From Pelagerythrobacter rhizovicinus (lineage in GTDB: Bacteria; Pseudomonadota; Alphaproteobacteria; Sphingomonadales; Sphingomonadaceae): 64,000 bases of DNA. Below, in pieces: positions 41,025 through 49,934 of this stretch. Location of the stretch: NCBI RefSeq assembly GCF_004135625.1, contig NZ_SDPV01000001.1, forward strand, positions 1,114,501-1,178,500, in the 5' to 3' direction. Under the pieces are notes generated by a model. The model made no database searches. It was not told the origin of the DNA and saw only the letters and a list, made by a program, of their open reading frames with translations. Position 1 is the stretch's first letter; each line of letters opens with the position of its first letter. The translations under genes and the position numbers were made by a program.

Positions 41025-41094
41025 TGGCTCCCGCAAACAGCGATGTCGCTGGCTATGGCGATGCACGAGCTGTGCACGAACGTGGCGCCGCGCA
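41025..41094 (+). pseudogene. HWE-type histidine kinase fragment
   Basis: About 24 codons read LPQTAMSLAMAMHELCTNVA, which is the N-box region of HWE/HisKA_2 kinases. No start, histidine box or G-boxes accompany it in frame. It is a scrap of a sensor kinase gene. Confidence 0.6.
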
Positions 41095-41232
41095 CAATGA
41101 GCATAAGGGGTCAACCCGCAGCTGATCATGAGCGCGTCCGCCAAGTCCCGCCGGCTGATCCAAAGCGATGAATTCCGCACCTTGAGTGTGCATTGGCGCC
41201 TGGTCGTGGCGAACCTGCATCTCCGCGATCTG

Positions 41233-41358
41233 CTTGAACGGAGGCAGCTGCGCACGACGTAAAGTTGTGCGGACAACGGCCTTGCTCTGCGCATCTACGC
41301 CGTGAACCTGGAAAACGTTCTTGGCCAAGTCGAAGTCGATCGCGCTAATCTCCGTCTG
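41233..41358 (-). pseudogene. IS110-family transposase N-terminal fragment
   Basis: About 42 codons read AIDFDLAKNVFQVHGVDAQS then KAVVRTTLRRAQLPPF, matching the N-terminal DEDD-domain start of IS110 transposases. The frame stays open, but what follows no longer resembles the family. The rest of the insertion sequence is absent. Confidence 0.75.
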
Positions 41359-41524
41359 GGTCGCTCCCAATTTGCTCGTGAATACGGTCGTCACACTTCG
41401 ACGCCTAGGTGCCCGAGCGGAAGCCATCCCACCCCATCTCCTTTGTCTGCGAGCTTTTCTCAAATGGTAGATGTACGATTGATGCCTTAATGGACCGCTG
41501 AGGTGGGAACCCTACCACAACGGG

Positions 41525-43285
41525 ATGACCCAAGATCACTTGCGAGTTGGAAGGATCGAGGACCTTCAATCCTTGATCGACGTGATGCCTAACCCGGTGA
41601 TCGTGAAAAGCCGCGACCACAGGATTGTGCTGATCAATCGTAGCGCGTGCGCTCTTTTTGGCTACTCCCGCGAAGTCGTCGTTGGTTTCAGCGACCATGA
41701 TCTGTTTCCTGCCGAACAGGTCGCCGTATTCGAAGCAGCCGATAACCGCGTCTTCGACTCGGGACTGGTAGATGAGATCGAAGAGCAAATTACCGACGCA
41801 ACGGGCAACACGCGCACGGTCATTACCCGCAAGCAACGAGTTCGCCTGAACGGCCAGGACCTGCTCGTTGCAGTCATCACCGACATCACGGCCTATCGGG
41901 AAGCGGAGGCGCACAACCGCTATCTCGCCTTTCACGACGTGCTCACCGGGCTTCCGAACCGGGCACTGCTCAACGAGCGTATCGACCAGATCTTGCTCAG
42001 GATGCCCCGTACGCGGGCAAAATGTGCTCTAATCTATGTCGACCTCGATCGGTTCAAAGAAGTCAACGACACGTTCGGGCATCAAGCAGGCGACGAGCTC
42101 ATCCGCCAGTTCGCGAGCCGGCTCGGCACAATCGTGCGCGCATCAGATACGGCTGCGCGCCTCGGTGGGGACGAGTTCGCAATCCTGCTTCAGGATACCG
42201 CCGAGGGCCTATGTCCGGCGGAAGTATGCCAGCGTATCCTCGACGCCGCGGCGCGGCCTTTCACTTTGAGCGAGGGACAAGCTCACGTCAGCGCGTCGAT
42301 TGGCCTTATCGAATGTGAGAGCGGCGGGGCCACCCGTGTCGAACTTCATCAGCGGGCAGACATGGCCCTTTACCAGGCGAAGCGCGATGGTCGGGCCTGC
42401 TTTCGAATTTTCACCGCGGCCCTTGACCGAAGAATTCGTGATCGCCGACTTCTGGAATCCGAACTGCGCCACGCGCTGGTCACCGGCGACGGCCTGAAGA
42501 TCGATTATCAGCCGTTGTTCGAAACCCGCGGAGAGCGCCTAGTGGCCTTTGAAGCACTGGTGCGCTGGGAGCATCCTCGCCTGGGCCTTCTCCAGCCCGC
42601 AGACTTTCTGGACATCGCCGAAGAGTCAGGCCTTATCATACCGCTTGGCGACTGGGTGCTTGAGCGCGGCTGTCGGACACTCTCAGGCTGGCCCGAGGTC
42701 TCCCTAGCCGTCAATGTCTCCCCAGGGCAGCTTTCCAAGGACGGCTGGGTCGAACACGTCCTTGAGATTCTCCAGAATACCGGATTCGACCTTTCCAGGC
42801 TGCAGCTCGAGGTAACCGAGCATACCATTCTCGATCTGCCGGTCGCTGTCGAGAAGCTCAGGCAATTCCGTTCGGCCGGTATCAAAATCGTTCTGGACGA
42901 TTTCGGCACGGGGTATTCGAGCCTGTCCCACCTTCAGAAGCTTGCGATCGACAAGGTGAAGATCGACCGATCGTTCGTGCAGGATCTCGTGAACGAGCGC
43001 GAGTCGAAGGCCATCATCCGGGCGGTCACCAGACTGGGTCGATCGCTCGGCGTTTCGGTAACTGCTGAGGGCGTTGAGACTGAACAGCAGCGGAGCTTTG
43101 TGCGCGCGCTCGGGTGCGAGGAAATGCAGGGCTTCCTCCTCTCCAAGCCGCTCAGTGAGGCGGACACCATTGATCTATTGGAGCACCTTGCTCGTCAGGT
43201 CGTGCGAACCGGGACGCCTGAGCCAGGTGATAAGTCCTTCGAGCAAGGAACTTCACAACCAAGTCTACGTTGGCTTGGACAGTGA
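41525..43285 (+). CDS. PAS-GGDEF-EAL cyclic-di-GMP enzyme
   Basis: A 586-residue soluble protein. A PAS domain (about 13-125) precedes GGDEF (214-218) with the inhibitory site RASD (205-208), then an EAL domain: FEALVRW (E343), NVSPGQL, DDFGTGYSS (458-466) and TAEGVE (515-518). Both active sites look complete, so it could make or break c-di-GMP; the intact EAL residues favour phosphodiesterase activity tuned by GGDEF and PAS. It leads the signalling group and lies 16 nt before the FixJ-type regulator gene. No membrane helix. Confidence 0.92.
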   Translation: MTQDHLRVGRIEDLQSLIDVMPNPVIVKSRDHRIVLINRSACALFGYSREVVVGFSDHDLFPAEQVAVFEAADNRVFDSGLVDEIEEQITDATGNTRTVITRKQRVRLNGQDLLVAVITDITAYREAEAHNRYLAFHDVLTGLPNRALLNERIDQILLRMPRTRAKCALIYVDLDRFKEVNDTFGHQAGDELIRQFASRLGTIVRASDTAARLGGDEFAILLQDTAEGLCPAEVCQRILDAAARPFTLSEGQAHVSASIGLIECESGGATRVELHQRADMALYQAKRDGRACFRIFTAALDRRIRDRRLLESELRHALVTGDGLKIDYQPLFETRGERLVAFEALVRWEHPRLGLLQPADFLDIAEESGLIIPLGDWVLERGCRTLSGWPEVSLAVNVSPGQLSKDGWVEHVLEILQNTGFDLSRLQLEVTEHTILDLPVAVEKLRQFRSAGIKIVLDDFGTGYSSLSHLQKLAIDKVKIDRSFVQDLVNERESKAIIRAVTRLGRSLGVSVTAEGVETEQQRSFVRALGCEEMQGFLLSKPLSEADTIDLLEHLARQVVRTGTPEPGDKSFEQGTSQPSLRWLGQ

Positions 43286-43301
43286 TAGAACTTGACGGCG
43301 T

Positions 43302-43931
43302 ATGGAGATGGCCAGCGCGATGCGGCGCGCTTACATAATCGACGACGACTCGGGCATCCGGCGCTCGATGCAGTTTGCACTTTCCGCTGCTGGCTATCAG
43401 TCCCGGCCCTTCCTCTCGGGACAGGATTTTCTCGAAGAATTACCTCATCTCGACCCCGGGTGCATCTTCCTGGATGTCCGTATGCCGGACATGAATGGGC
43501 TTCAGGTGCTCACGGCTCTTCGAAAGATAAACAGTCGCTTTCCGGTGGTCATGATGACCGGGCATGGCGATGTGCCCACAGCCGTCGAGGCCATGAAGCT
43601 TGGCGCGGCCGACTTTCTGGAGAAGCCTTTCGAAGAGAACGAGGTTCTCAAATTGCTCGAGGCCTTGTGCACGCGTCTGGAAGCTCGCTTGGAGGACGAT
43701 CGTGTTCTCGAAGAAGGCAGGCAGAAAATCGCCCTGCTGAACGAGCGCGAGCTAAGCGTGCTGCGCGGTCTCATCGCTGGATATTCGAACCGTCAGGTGG
43801 CGGAAAGGCTCGACCTCAGTGTGCGGACCGTCGAAGCTTACCGCGCCAACCTGATGGCAAAGCTTGGCATTTCGTCGCTGGCAGATCTCGTTCGTTTGGG
43901 TCTTGTGGTCAACCTGTCACCTCTGGACTGA
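43302..43931 (+). CDS. FixJ-family response regulator
   Basis: A 209-residue two-domain regulator: receiver with IIDDDSGIR, phospho-acceptor Asp58 in IFLDVRMPD, Thr86 and Lys108 (EKPF), then a LuxR-type helix-turn-helix (LNERELSVLRGLIAGYSNRQVAERLDL...). It starts 16 nt after the GGDEF-EAL gene on the same strand and converges with the kinase gene, overlapping its 3' end by 23 nt. It is the likely partner of that kinase. Target genes are unknown; no fixK or oxygen-regulated gene is nearby. Confidence 0.92.
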   Translation: MEMASAMRRAYIIDDDSGIRRSMQFALSAAGYQSRPFLSGQDFLEELPHLDPGCIFLDVRMPDMNGLQVLTALRKINSRFPVVMMTGHGDVPTAVEAMKLGAADFLEKPFEENEVLKLLEALCTRLEARLEDDRVLEEGRQKIALLNERELSVLRGLIAGYSNRQVAERLDLSVRTVEAYRANLMAKLGISSLADLVRLGLVVNLSPLD

Positions 43932-46140
43932 CGGGCCGGCCTTCACCGCCTGCGGGCAATGTGAAGGCAAAGGTTGCGCCTTCATCACCGGTGTCTTCCG
44001 CCCAGATCGAGCCTCCGTGCGCTTCGATTATCGTCCGGCAAATGCTCAGGCCGACGCCTAGGCCGCCCGGTTTTGTAGATGCGAAGGCGGAGAACAGGCG
44101 CTCCTTGACCTCGGGCTGGAGACCTTCCCCGGTATCCGAAACACGCACTACGACCTGATTCTCACGATCGCGAGCTTGGATCTCGATCCGCCCAATTTCC
44201 GTCTGCGCAATCGCTTCGACACTGTTGCGGATCAGGTTGTACAGGACCTGCTGCAACTGGATGGCATCGGCCATGACGGTCATGTCGGACGGAACGTCGA
44301 CGTTTATGCCAATTTTTCGTACCTGAGTATCGGGAAGCGCTAGCATCAAGGCCTCATCGACACAGATCCTGAGCTTAATCGGATGAAGCTCGGCCTGTCC
44401 CTGCTCGACCAGACGGCGCAACTTGCGAATGATCTCGCCGGCTCGCGATATCTCGGCCTGGGCCTGCTCAAGGCCCCGTCGGACCGAGGCTGGATCGGGG
44501 GCGTTCCCATCGACGATCCGACGCAAGCCGGTAAGGTAGTTGCCCGCCGAAGCCAAGGGCTGGTTGATCTCGTGTGCCAAAGTGGACCCCATTGTTCCCA
44601 TCGCATTGATCCGAGAAATGTGCCCCAATTCTGCTTGCAGCCTGTTGATCCTGGCCTGGGCCTCGACCGATTCCGTGATGTCGCTCATCGAGCCGATCAT
44701 GCGCACGACTTTGCCCGAGCCGTCCCTGATCAAATACGCGCAATCCGCTACGACGCCGTACGAATTATCCGGCCTGAGGAAGCGATATTCGGCCTCCCAC
44801 CTCTGACCTTCGCTTTGGACAAATGCATTAAGACTGCTCATCGTGGCCTCGCGATCATCTGGATGAACGCGCTCGTTCCACCACTCGATCGCCCCACCCG
44901 GAACCTCGCCCGTGAGGCCGGGCGCGGTACTGCTCCAATGAATCGCGCCACTTTCCAGATCCCATTCCCAGATCGCGTCGCCGGTAGCCGCCGCGGCGAG
45001 GCGAAAGCGCTCCTCGCTCTCCCGCAAGGCCTGCTCGTTCCGGACGCGCTCGGAAATGTCTCGCGAAATGCCGATCACGCCTTTGGTGGCACCGTTCTGC
45101 TGCCAGGGAACCTTGACGGTCAGGAACGTTGCCGCCCCGCTCTTCGTCGGGATCTGCTCTTCGATGACGAGCCGCTCATCAGTCGTCATGACTTGTTCGT
45201 CTTCGGCGGTGAATCGGGGCGCAAGGTCCGGAAAGCGGTCTCCGCCAGCTTGCCCAATGGCAATGCCGAATTCTCGGGCCATTTTCTTGTTAACGAGGAC
45301 GAACCTGCCCTCCGCGTCCTTCACATAAATGAGATCATCCGCACCGTCGACGACCGCGCGCAGGAGCGCTCGTGTCTCTTCCGCCTTTCGCTGAGCTTCG
45401 ACTTCCTCGTCGATATTCCGCGCCACTACGATGGTGGTCGGCTCCTTGGTTTCGCGGTGGCGGACAAAGGAAATTGCGACCGAACACCAGACGATCTCGC
45501 CGTCGGGCCGCACGTAGCGCTTCTTGATATGGAACGGCGTCTCAGCTTGGCGGTGCTTCCTCAGTAGTTCCGCGTTCCGGGGTATATCGTCAGGGTGGGT
45601 GAAGGTCTCCATTGGAAGCCCATTGAGCTCTTCCTTTGTCCGACCCAATATCTCGCAAAACAGCTTGTTGATAACCATCAGACGATGATTCTCGGCATAC
45701 TGCATAATGCCCACGCCAGCCCAGCCGAGCACGGTGTCCAGTTCGTTGTGCCGTCGCAGCAACGCGCGTACGGCTAGGCGGCGTTTGGTTATGTTGCGGA
45801 AGAAAGCGACGATCGTGTCCTGGTAAGGCACGGCATGAACTTCGTACCAGCGGTTCAGCGGATCGGGATAATAGGCCTCGAAGGTCTCGCTCTCGCGGCG
45901 TTCGGCGACGCGCCGATAAACATCCTCGAACTTCGAGCCGACGGCTGCTGGAAACGACCGCCAGATCACCGTTCCCAAAAGATCACCGGCATGAAGTTCC
46001 GCAATCGCCTTGGCGTTCAGGTATGAGAACCGCCAGTCGGCATCGAGGACAAACACGCAATCGGAAGTCGCCTCAAACAGCTCGAATGGAAACGCCAGTC
46101 CCCCTTCCACTCCGAACTTGTCTTGATCCCTGCGTGACAT
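43909..46140 (-). CDS. FixL-type sensor histidine kinase with four PAS domains
   Basis: 743 residues from MSRRDQDKFG (46140); a start 42 nt upstream is possible. Four PAS domains follow each other (about 15-115, 120-245, 250-370, 375-500), with no membrane segment, so it is a cytosolic sensor. The kinase core shows LAHEINQPLASAGNYLTGL (H box), NLIRNSVEAI (N box), VSDTGEGL and GLGVGLSICRTII. The HEINQPL form is that of FixL/TodS-type kinases. Ligands could be a gas, flavin or small molecule; I cannot identify a haem ligand. It pairs with the convergent FixJ-type regulator. Confidence 0.9.
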   Translation of the reverse strand: MSRRDQDKFGVEGGLAFPFELFEATSDCVFVLDADWRFSYLNAKAIAELHAGDLLGTVIWRSFPAAVGSKFEDVYRRVAERRESETFEAYYPDPLNRWYEVHAVPYQDTIVAFFRNITKRRLAVRALLRRHNELDTVLGWAGVGIMQYAENHRLMVINKLFCEILGRTKEELNGLPMETFTHPDDIPRNAELLRKHRQAETPFHIKKRYVRPDGEIVWCSVAISFVRHRETKEPTTIVVARNIDEEVEAQRKAEETRALLRAVVDGADDLIYVKDAEGRFVLVNKKMAREFGIAIGQAGGDRFPDLAPRFTAEDEQVMTTDERLVIEEQIPTKSGAATFLTVKVPWQQNGATKGVIGISRDISERVRNEQALRESEERFRLAAAATGDAIWEWDLESGAIHWSSTAPGLTGEVPGGAIEWWNERVHPDDREATMSSLNAFVQSEGQRWEAEYRFLRPDNSYGVVADCAYLIRDGSGKVVRMIGSMSDITESVEAQARINRLQAELGHISRINAMGTMGSTLAHEINQPLASAGNYLTGLRRIVDGNAPDPASVRRGLEQAQAEISRAGEIIRKLRRLVEQGQAELHPIKLRICVDEALMLALPDTQVRKIGINVDVPSDMTVMADAIQLQQVLYNLIRNSVEAIAQTEIGRIEIQARDRENQVVVRVSDTGEGLQPEVKERLFSAFASTKPGGLGVGLSICRTIIEAHGGSIWAEDTGDEGATFAFTLPAGGEGRPVSPEVTG

Positions 46141-46188
46141 CGTGGTGGTCCATCTGACGGCCGAACATCGATCTGGGCCCATTTTTCG

Positions 46189-46764
46189 TTACTCTGCCTC
46201 GCGCACTGGCGACAGAGAAGAGGCGATCGTCTGCATGGGGCTCGCAAGAGCCTCGTGAAGCACCCACGCGATAGTCGCAGTCACCGATAGCGCAATCCCG
46301 ATGCTTGCAGCGAATTGTATTGTTCGCGCGACGAGGTGGTAATCTCTCGATCCGCCCGTTCCGCAAATTCCAAGTGCAACTTGAGCGGTGCGGCGTCTGT
46401 TGCGATGCAAAAGGTAAGCAACGTCGATACGGTGCGGAAAATGGACGCCAAATCGGTCGACCTTCCTCCACACGACTCTCCCCAGAAGTATGGTCCGTCC
46501 GACGCGTACCTCGATGCGCTGCCCGACAAGGGGGATCGACCCTGCCTCGATCATCATGCCACGCGGTGACAGGTTCCTGATGCAAGCCGCGCGTTCGCGG
46601 CCATGCACGCGGAGCGTCGCATACAGGGTCGCAGACGTTCGCGGCTCACGCAGCTTGGCTTTGCGGCCGAACGGCGTTGAATAGTCGTCCAGCAGCGCGA
46701 CGTAATCCACCTGGCCGGTCCCCGCGGAATCCACCTTGTCAGTTCCCAGCACCACACCCCGCAC
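46189..46764 (-). CDS. PilZ-domain protein with C-terminal membrane helix
   Basis: 191 residues. A PilZ domain at about 34-115: an Arg-rich stretch R34..R39..R42, then NLSPRGMMIE (N-x-S-x-x-G, 64-69) and GRVVWRKVDRFGVHF, so c-di-GMP binding is plausible. One hydrophobic helix near 148-170 (IQFAASIGIALSVTATIAW) probably anchors it to the inner membrane. It lies just upstream of the kinase gene on the same strand and is the likely receptor for the nucleotide handled by the PAS-GGDEF-EAL protein. Confidence 0.85.
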   Translation of the reverse strand: MRGVVLGTDKVDSAGTGQVDYVALLDDYSTPFGRKAKLREPRTSATLYATLRVHGRERAACIRNLSPRGMMIEAGSIPLVGQRIEVRVGRTILLGRVVWRKVDRFGVHFPHRIDVAYLLHRNRRRTAQVALGICGTGGSRDYHLVARTIQFAASIGIALSVTATIAWVLHEALASPMQTIASSLSPVREAE

Positions 46765-46765
46765 T

Positions 46766-46960
46766 CTAATGGACTACCGCCACCAGTTCCGGCGCGAACA
46801 CCCTCAAACGAACCTTGCCGCGCCAAAGCTCCCCCGGCATGAACGCAGCAATGGCTTTGAAGCGCTGAATGGCCGCCTCCTCGTCTGGACAGTCGAGGCT
46901 TATGCTCGCCACGGCTTCGCCGGTCTCCATCTTCTTGAATAGTATATGATATCTCATCAT
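46766..46960 (-). CDS. Small protein of unknown family, copy B (paralogue at 40724)
   Basis: 64 residues (start at 46960 or 46957). MRYHILFKKMETGEAVASIS, then DEEAAIQRFKAIAAFMPGEL and a W, aligns with the core of the protein coded at 40724-41002: RY-x-[LI]-x-FK near the start, EEAA in the middle, GELW-x-G and KxxxPE-like endings are shared. No known family, signal or membrane helix. It directly precedes the PilZ gene (one nucleotide between), so it is probably first in that transcript. Confidence 0.65.
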   Translation of the reverse strand: MMRYHILFKKMETGEAVASISLDCPDEEAAIQRFKAIAAFMPGELWRGKVRLRVFAPELVAVVH

Positions 46961-47122
46961 CGCGTCTTGTCCAAGGGATGGAAGGGGCCGCCGGAGTGAA
47001 GTGGGTCGGATCTTCTTTCGGTTGCCACCTTCCTTAGATGCCTTGACTGGAGCGGCCTTTCATTCCGCCGAACCTGGAAGTCGTAATAATACGGTCGATC
47101 AACGCCAAAGCCGCGGTCCCGG
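46961..47122. other. Former 3' part of the integrase gene, not recognisable
   Basis: This 162-nt stretch is where the catalytic domain of the integrase should begin, but no RHRY-type residues can be read in any minus-strand frame. Confidence 0.4.
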
Positions 47123-47758
47123 TCATTCACCTCGTTTCTGGCTGTTCGCGCGGCAGGGGTTGCCGGGAAGATCGTCGAGCCGGGGCAAGGCCCAGCTGTG
47201 GAAGGCGGAGAGGTACCCGTGCACGTTGCGCGCCACGACCGGCGTGGTGCGCGCGATCTCATCGAGGAAACGGGTAATCTCACCGCGGGTGATCTTGTGG
47301 GCCGCCCGGTCGCCGAACGAAGGCAGGATATGGCGCTCGAACACGCGCTCGACCTCGCGGATCGTGCGAAGGTGGGATCTCGCGGCCCGATAGCTGGGCC
47401 ACAACGACCGAACTGTAGGCACGACCCGGCGCCGGACCGGTGAAGGCAGAGTGGCCGCAGGATCGGCGCTGAACTCGATGTCGGATATGAGTTGGCGCGC
47501 CTTCTTGCGCGCTTCGGCAAGACCGAAGCGCTCGCAGTAGCGACGGAGCGTGATGTTGCGATAGCGCCCGGCGACGGTTTTGCGCAGCACGAATGCGCGC
47601 GCGCTCGAACTTCCGACTCTGATGCGCAGCCCGGGCACGGACTTGTCGCGGACCTGGACCTGGCCTTTTTCCGACTTCGTGATCGCACGGATCTTGGCGT
47701 CGGTGAGAATGGTGATCGTGCCGGGTTCTACCTTTTGCATGAGCGCTTTCGTTTCCAA
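47123..47758 (-). pseudogene. Tyrosine integrase, catalytic domain missing
   Basis: 211 residues. The N-terminal arm-binding domain (LTDAKIRAIT, VPGLRIRVGSSSARAFVLR, DUF4102 type) and the core-binding SAM-like domain (about 110-200) are present, then the frame ends after LPGNPCRANSQKRGE. The whole C-terminal domain with the R-H-R-Y active site is absent. Full family members have about 400 residues. The gene lies 138 nt from the right attachment site, as expected for a tRNA-targeting island. It should bind DNA but not recombine. Confidence 0.82.
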
Positions 47759-47895
47759 TCAACGGGTCCCGGACACAAACTGCTACCTGAGGTAGAAAGT
47801 GGCCGGGACGTCCTGAACACTTGTTGGAAACAGTATGCCGCAAACAATTGAAATCATAACATCCTGGGATGTCCTGAAGTTTGGTCCGGAGCGTT

Positions 47896-47942
47896 TCTTA
47901 ATCAGCGGGTCCTGGGTTCGAGCCCTGGTGCGTCCACCACCT
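47896..47942 (+). repeat. attR: tRNA-Lys 3' fragment
   Basis: It matches 38462-38508 at 45 of 47 positions. The two differences turn A-U and U-A pairs of the T stem into G-U wobbles. The acceptor 5' side and D arm are absent, so it is not a tRNA gene. Confidence 0.88.
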
Positions 47943-48006
47943 CCCTCCGTCATCGGCTTCCTGTCGCACCCCGGAGCTTGTACGGCCTGACCCGAAGGGG
48001 ACTGCC

Positions 48007-48333
48007 GTGAGAACTTTCCTGCTTTATGCCGCAACGGCGCTGGCCGAGATCGCCGGCTGCTACCTGGCCTATCTCTGGCTACGTGAGGACAAATCCGTCT
48101 GGTTGCTCGTGCCGGCGGCGATCGCGCTTGCGTTGTTCGCCTGGTTGCTTGCGATGCACGATACCGCGGCGGGGCGCGTCTATGCGGCCTATGGCGGAGT
48201 CTACATCGGCGCTGCGATTATGTGGCTCTGGATGGTCGACGGAGTTCGCCCGACCATGTGGGATGTAGCGGGAGTGCTGGTCGCGCTCGCGGGCATGGCG
48301 ATCATCATGTTCCAGCCTTCAGTCGCCAGGTAA
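48007..48333 (+). CDS. YnfA/UPF0060 family membrane protein
   Basis: 108 residues with four membrane helices. It starts with GTG at 48007; [17 protein letters not shown] and [19 protein letters not shown] are the family motifs. The family resembles small multidrug transporters and forms dimers in the inner membrane, but substrates are mostly untested. It is the first core gene right of the island. Confidence 0.9.
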   Translation: MRTFLLYAATALAEIAGCYLAYLWLREDKSVWLLVPAAIALALFAWLLAMHDTAAGRVYAAYGGVYIGAAIMWLWMVDGVRPTMWDVAGVLVALAGMAIIMFQPSVAR

Positions 48334-48454
48334 GGCGCGTCGCGACCACGCATCAACGGACCCCAACATTTTTTGGGATAGGTTCGCGACCCGAGAACCG
48401 GCAAGGTCTCCGAGCGACCCGACGGGCCCCTGTTCGCATGGGCTCTCTCCTTTC

Positions 48455-48483
48455 AGCCCCGCCTTCGTGCGGGGCTTTCTTTT
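48455..48483 (+). terminator. Rho-independent terminator
   Basis: AGCCCCGC (48455-48462) pairs with GCGGGGCT (48469-48476), followed by TTCTTTT. It lies 122 nt after the ynfA-like stop and before ribH. The bases between show hairpins but no RNA family that I recognise. Confidence 0.85.
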
Positions 48484-48549
48484 GCGTCCCTCTTCCCCTG
48501 CGACGATCGGATGGCTACCTCGCTGCCTTGACTGCCTGCGGAGAAAGAC

Positions 48550-48969
48550 ATGGCGCGCTTCCTGATCGTAGAAGCCCGGTTCTACGACCATCTCAACGAC
48601 ATGCTGATCGACGGTGCGCGAAGCGCAATCGAGGCGGCAGGCCACGAAGCCGAAGTGTTGACCGTCCCGGGCGCGCTCGAAATCCCGGGTGCGATCGCCC
48701 TCGCCGCAGAGAGCGGGCGCTATGACGGCTTCGTGGGGATCGGCGTGGTCATTCGCGGCGAGACCTACCATTTCGAGATCGTCGCCGGCGAAAGCGCACG
48801 CGGGATCATGGCGCTGACGATGGACGGCATCGCCATCGGCAATGGCATCCTGACAGTCGAGAACGAGCAGCAAGCCCTCGTTCGGGCAGACAAAACGCAG
48901 AAGGACAAAGGCGGCGAAGCGGCCAGGGCCGCATTGGCGTTGCTGGCGCTGCAGGAGAAGTTTGCGTGA
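48550..48969 (+). CDS. ribH: 6,7-dimethyl-8-ribityllumazine synthase
   Basis: A 139-residue subunit of the capsid-like lumazine synthase, the next-to-last step of riboflavin synthesis. [26 protein letters not shown] with the catalytic His, and [15 protein letters not shown] are diagnostic. No other rib gene and no FMN riboswitch is present here. Its TGA overlaps the GTG of the next gene. Confidence 0.94.
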   Translation: MARFLIVEARFYDHLNDMLIDGARSAIEAAGHEAEVLTVPGALEIPGAIALAAESGRYDGFVGIGVVIRGETYHFEIVAGESARGIMALTMDGIAIGNGILTVENEQQALVRADKTQKDKGGEAARAALALLALQEKFA

Positions 48970-49895
48970 ACGCGCATCCGGCCATCGGCGGCATTCCGCT
49001 CGTGCTGGGCGGCAATGTCTTCGGCTGGACTGCGAGGGGCGACGACGCTTTTGCGGTGCTTGACGTATTCTACGAGGCCGGCGGGCGGATGATCGACACG
49101 GCTGACGTCTATTCGGTCTGGGTCGACGGGCACCAGGGCGGCGAATCCGAACGGGTGATTGGCGAATGGCTCGAATCGCGCGACGTCCGCGGCGACATGC
49201 TGATCCACACGAAGACCGGGATGTTGGGCGGCAAGGAGCTCTACGAGCCTGTTCGCGTACTGCGCTCGCTCGACGCATCGCTGGAAAGGCTCCGGACCGA
49301 CTATCTCGATCTTTATTACGCGCACAAGGACTATCCCGAGTTGCCGGTGGAGCAGATCGTCGAAGCGTTCGACGGCACAGTCGCGAGCGGGAAAGTGCGC
49401 GAGATCGGTGCCTCCAATTTCGATGCGGCGCGCCTCTCCGCCGCGATCGAGACTGCGGAGGCCTCGGGCCGCGCGGCGTTCACCGTGCTGCAGAACGAAT
49501 ACAACCTCGTCTCGCGCCACAGGTACGGTGAGGACCTGCAGGCGTTATGCACCGCACGCGGTATCGCCATGCTGCCGTTCTACGGCCTCGCTGCCGGCTA
49601 TCTGACGGGCAAGTATCGAACCGCTGATGACTTTGCGGACGGTGCCCGTGCATCCACCGTGAAGCACTATGACGCAGCCGGCCGTCCCGTCCTCCGCGTC
49701 ATGGACGAGATCGCACGGGAAACCGGCGCCTCGCTTCCTGCCATTGCCCTTGCCTGGTTGATCCACCAGCCCGGCATTCCCGCACCGATAGCGAGCGCGC
49801 GCACGGTTGAGCAGATGCGCGACCTGCTCGAGTTCACGCGCATCGAGCTAAGCGACGACCAGATCGCACGGCTGACCGCGTCGTTCCCGGGTTAG
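48966..49895 (+). CDS. Aldo/keto reductase
   Basis: A 309-residue NADPH-dependent reductase. MIDTADVYS holds the catalytic Asp and Tyr, IHTKTGM the Lys and YYAHKDYP the His. The C-terminal [17 protein letters not shown] binds the cofactor phosphate. It starts with GTG inside the ribH stop, so it is coupled to ribH. The substrate is not known; relatives reduce sugars or aldehydes. Confidence 0.9.
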   Translation: MNAHPAIGGIPLVLGGNVFGWTARGDDAFAVLDVFYEAGGRMIDTADVYSVWVDGHQGGESERVIGEWLESRDVRGDMLIHTKTGMLGGKELYEPVRVLRSLDASLERLRTDYLDLYYAHKDYPELPVEQIVEAFDGTVASGKVREIGASNFDAARLSAAIETAEASGRAAFTVLQNEYNLVSRHRYGEDLQALCTARGIAMLPFYGLAAGYLTGKYRTADDFADGARASTVKHYDAAGRPVLRVMDEIARETGASLPAIALAWLIHQPGIPAPIASARTVEQMRDLLEFTRIELSDDQIARLTASFPG

Positions 49896-49934
49896 GCGCA
49901 GGAACTTTCTTGCTCGCCGAGCGCTCGGGCTGGG

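Noticed and set aside
47883-47942. A second tRNA gene at the right end of the island
   Set aside because: Only the 3' half is present; the acceptor 5' strand and D arm are missing.
48334-48454. Possible small RNA or FMN riboswitch before ribH
   Set aside because: Hairpins are present, but no FMN riboswitch signature and no promoter could be seen; only the terminator is called.
49901-49925. GGAAC-N16-CGCT before the small membrane protein gene
   Set aside because: The -10 differs from CGTT at one of four core bases and lies only about 10 nt before the ATG; too weak to call.
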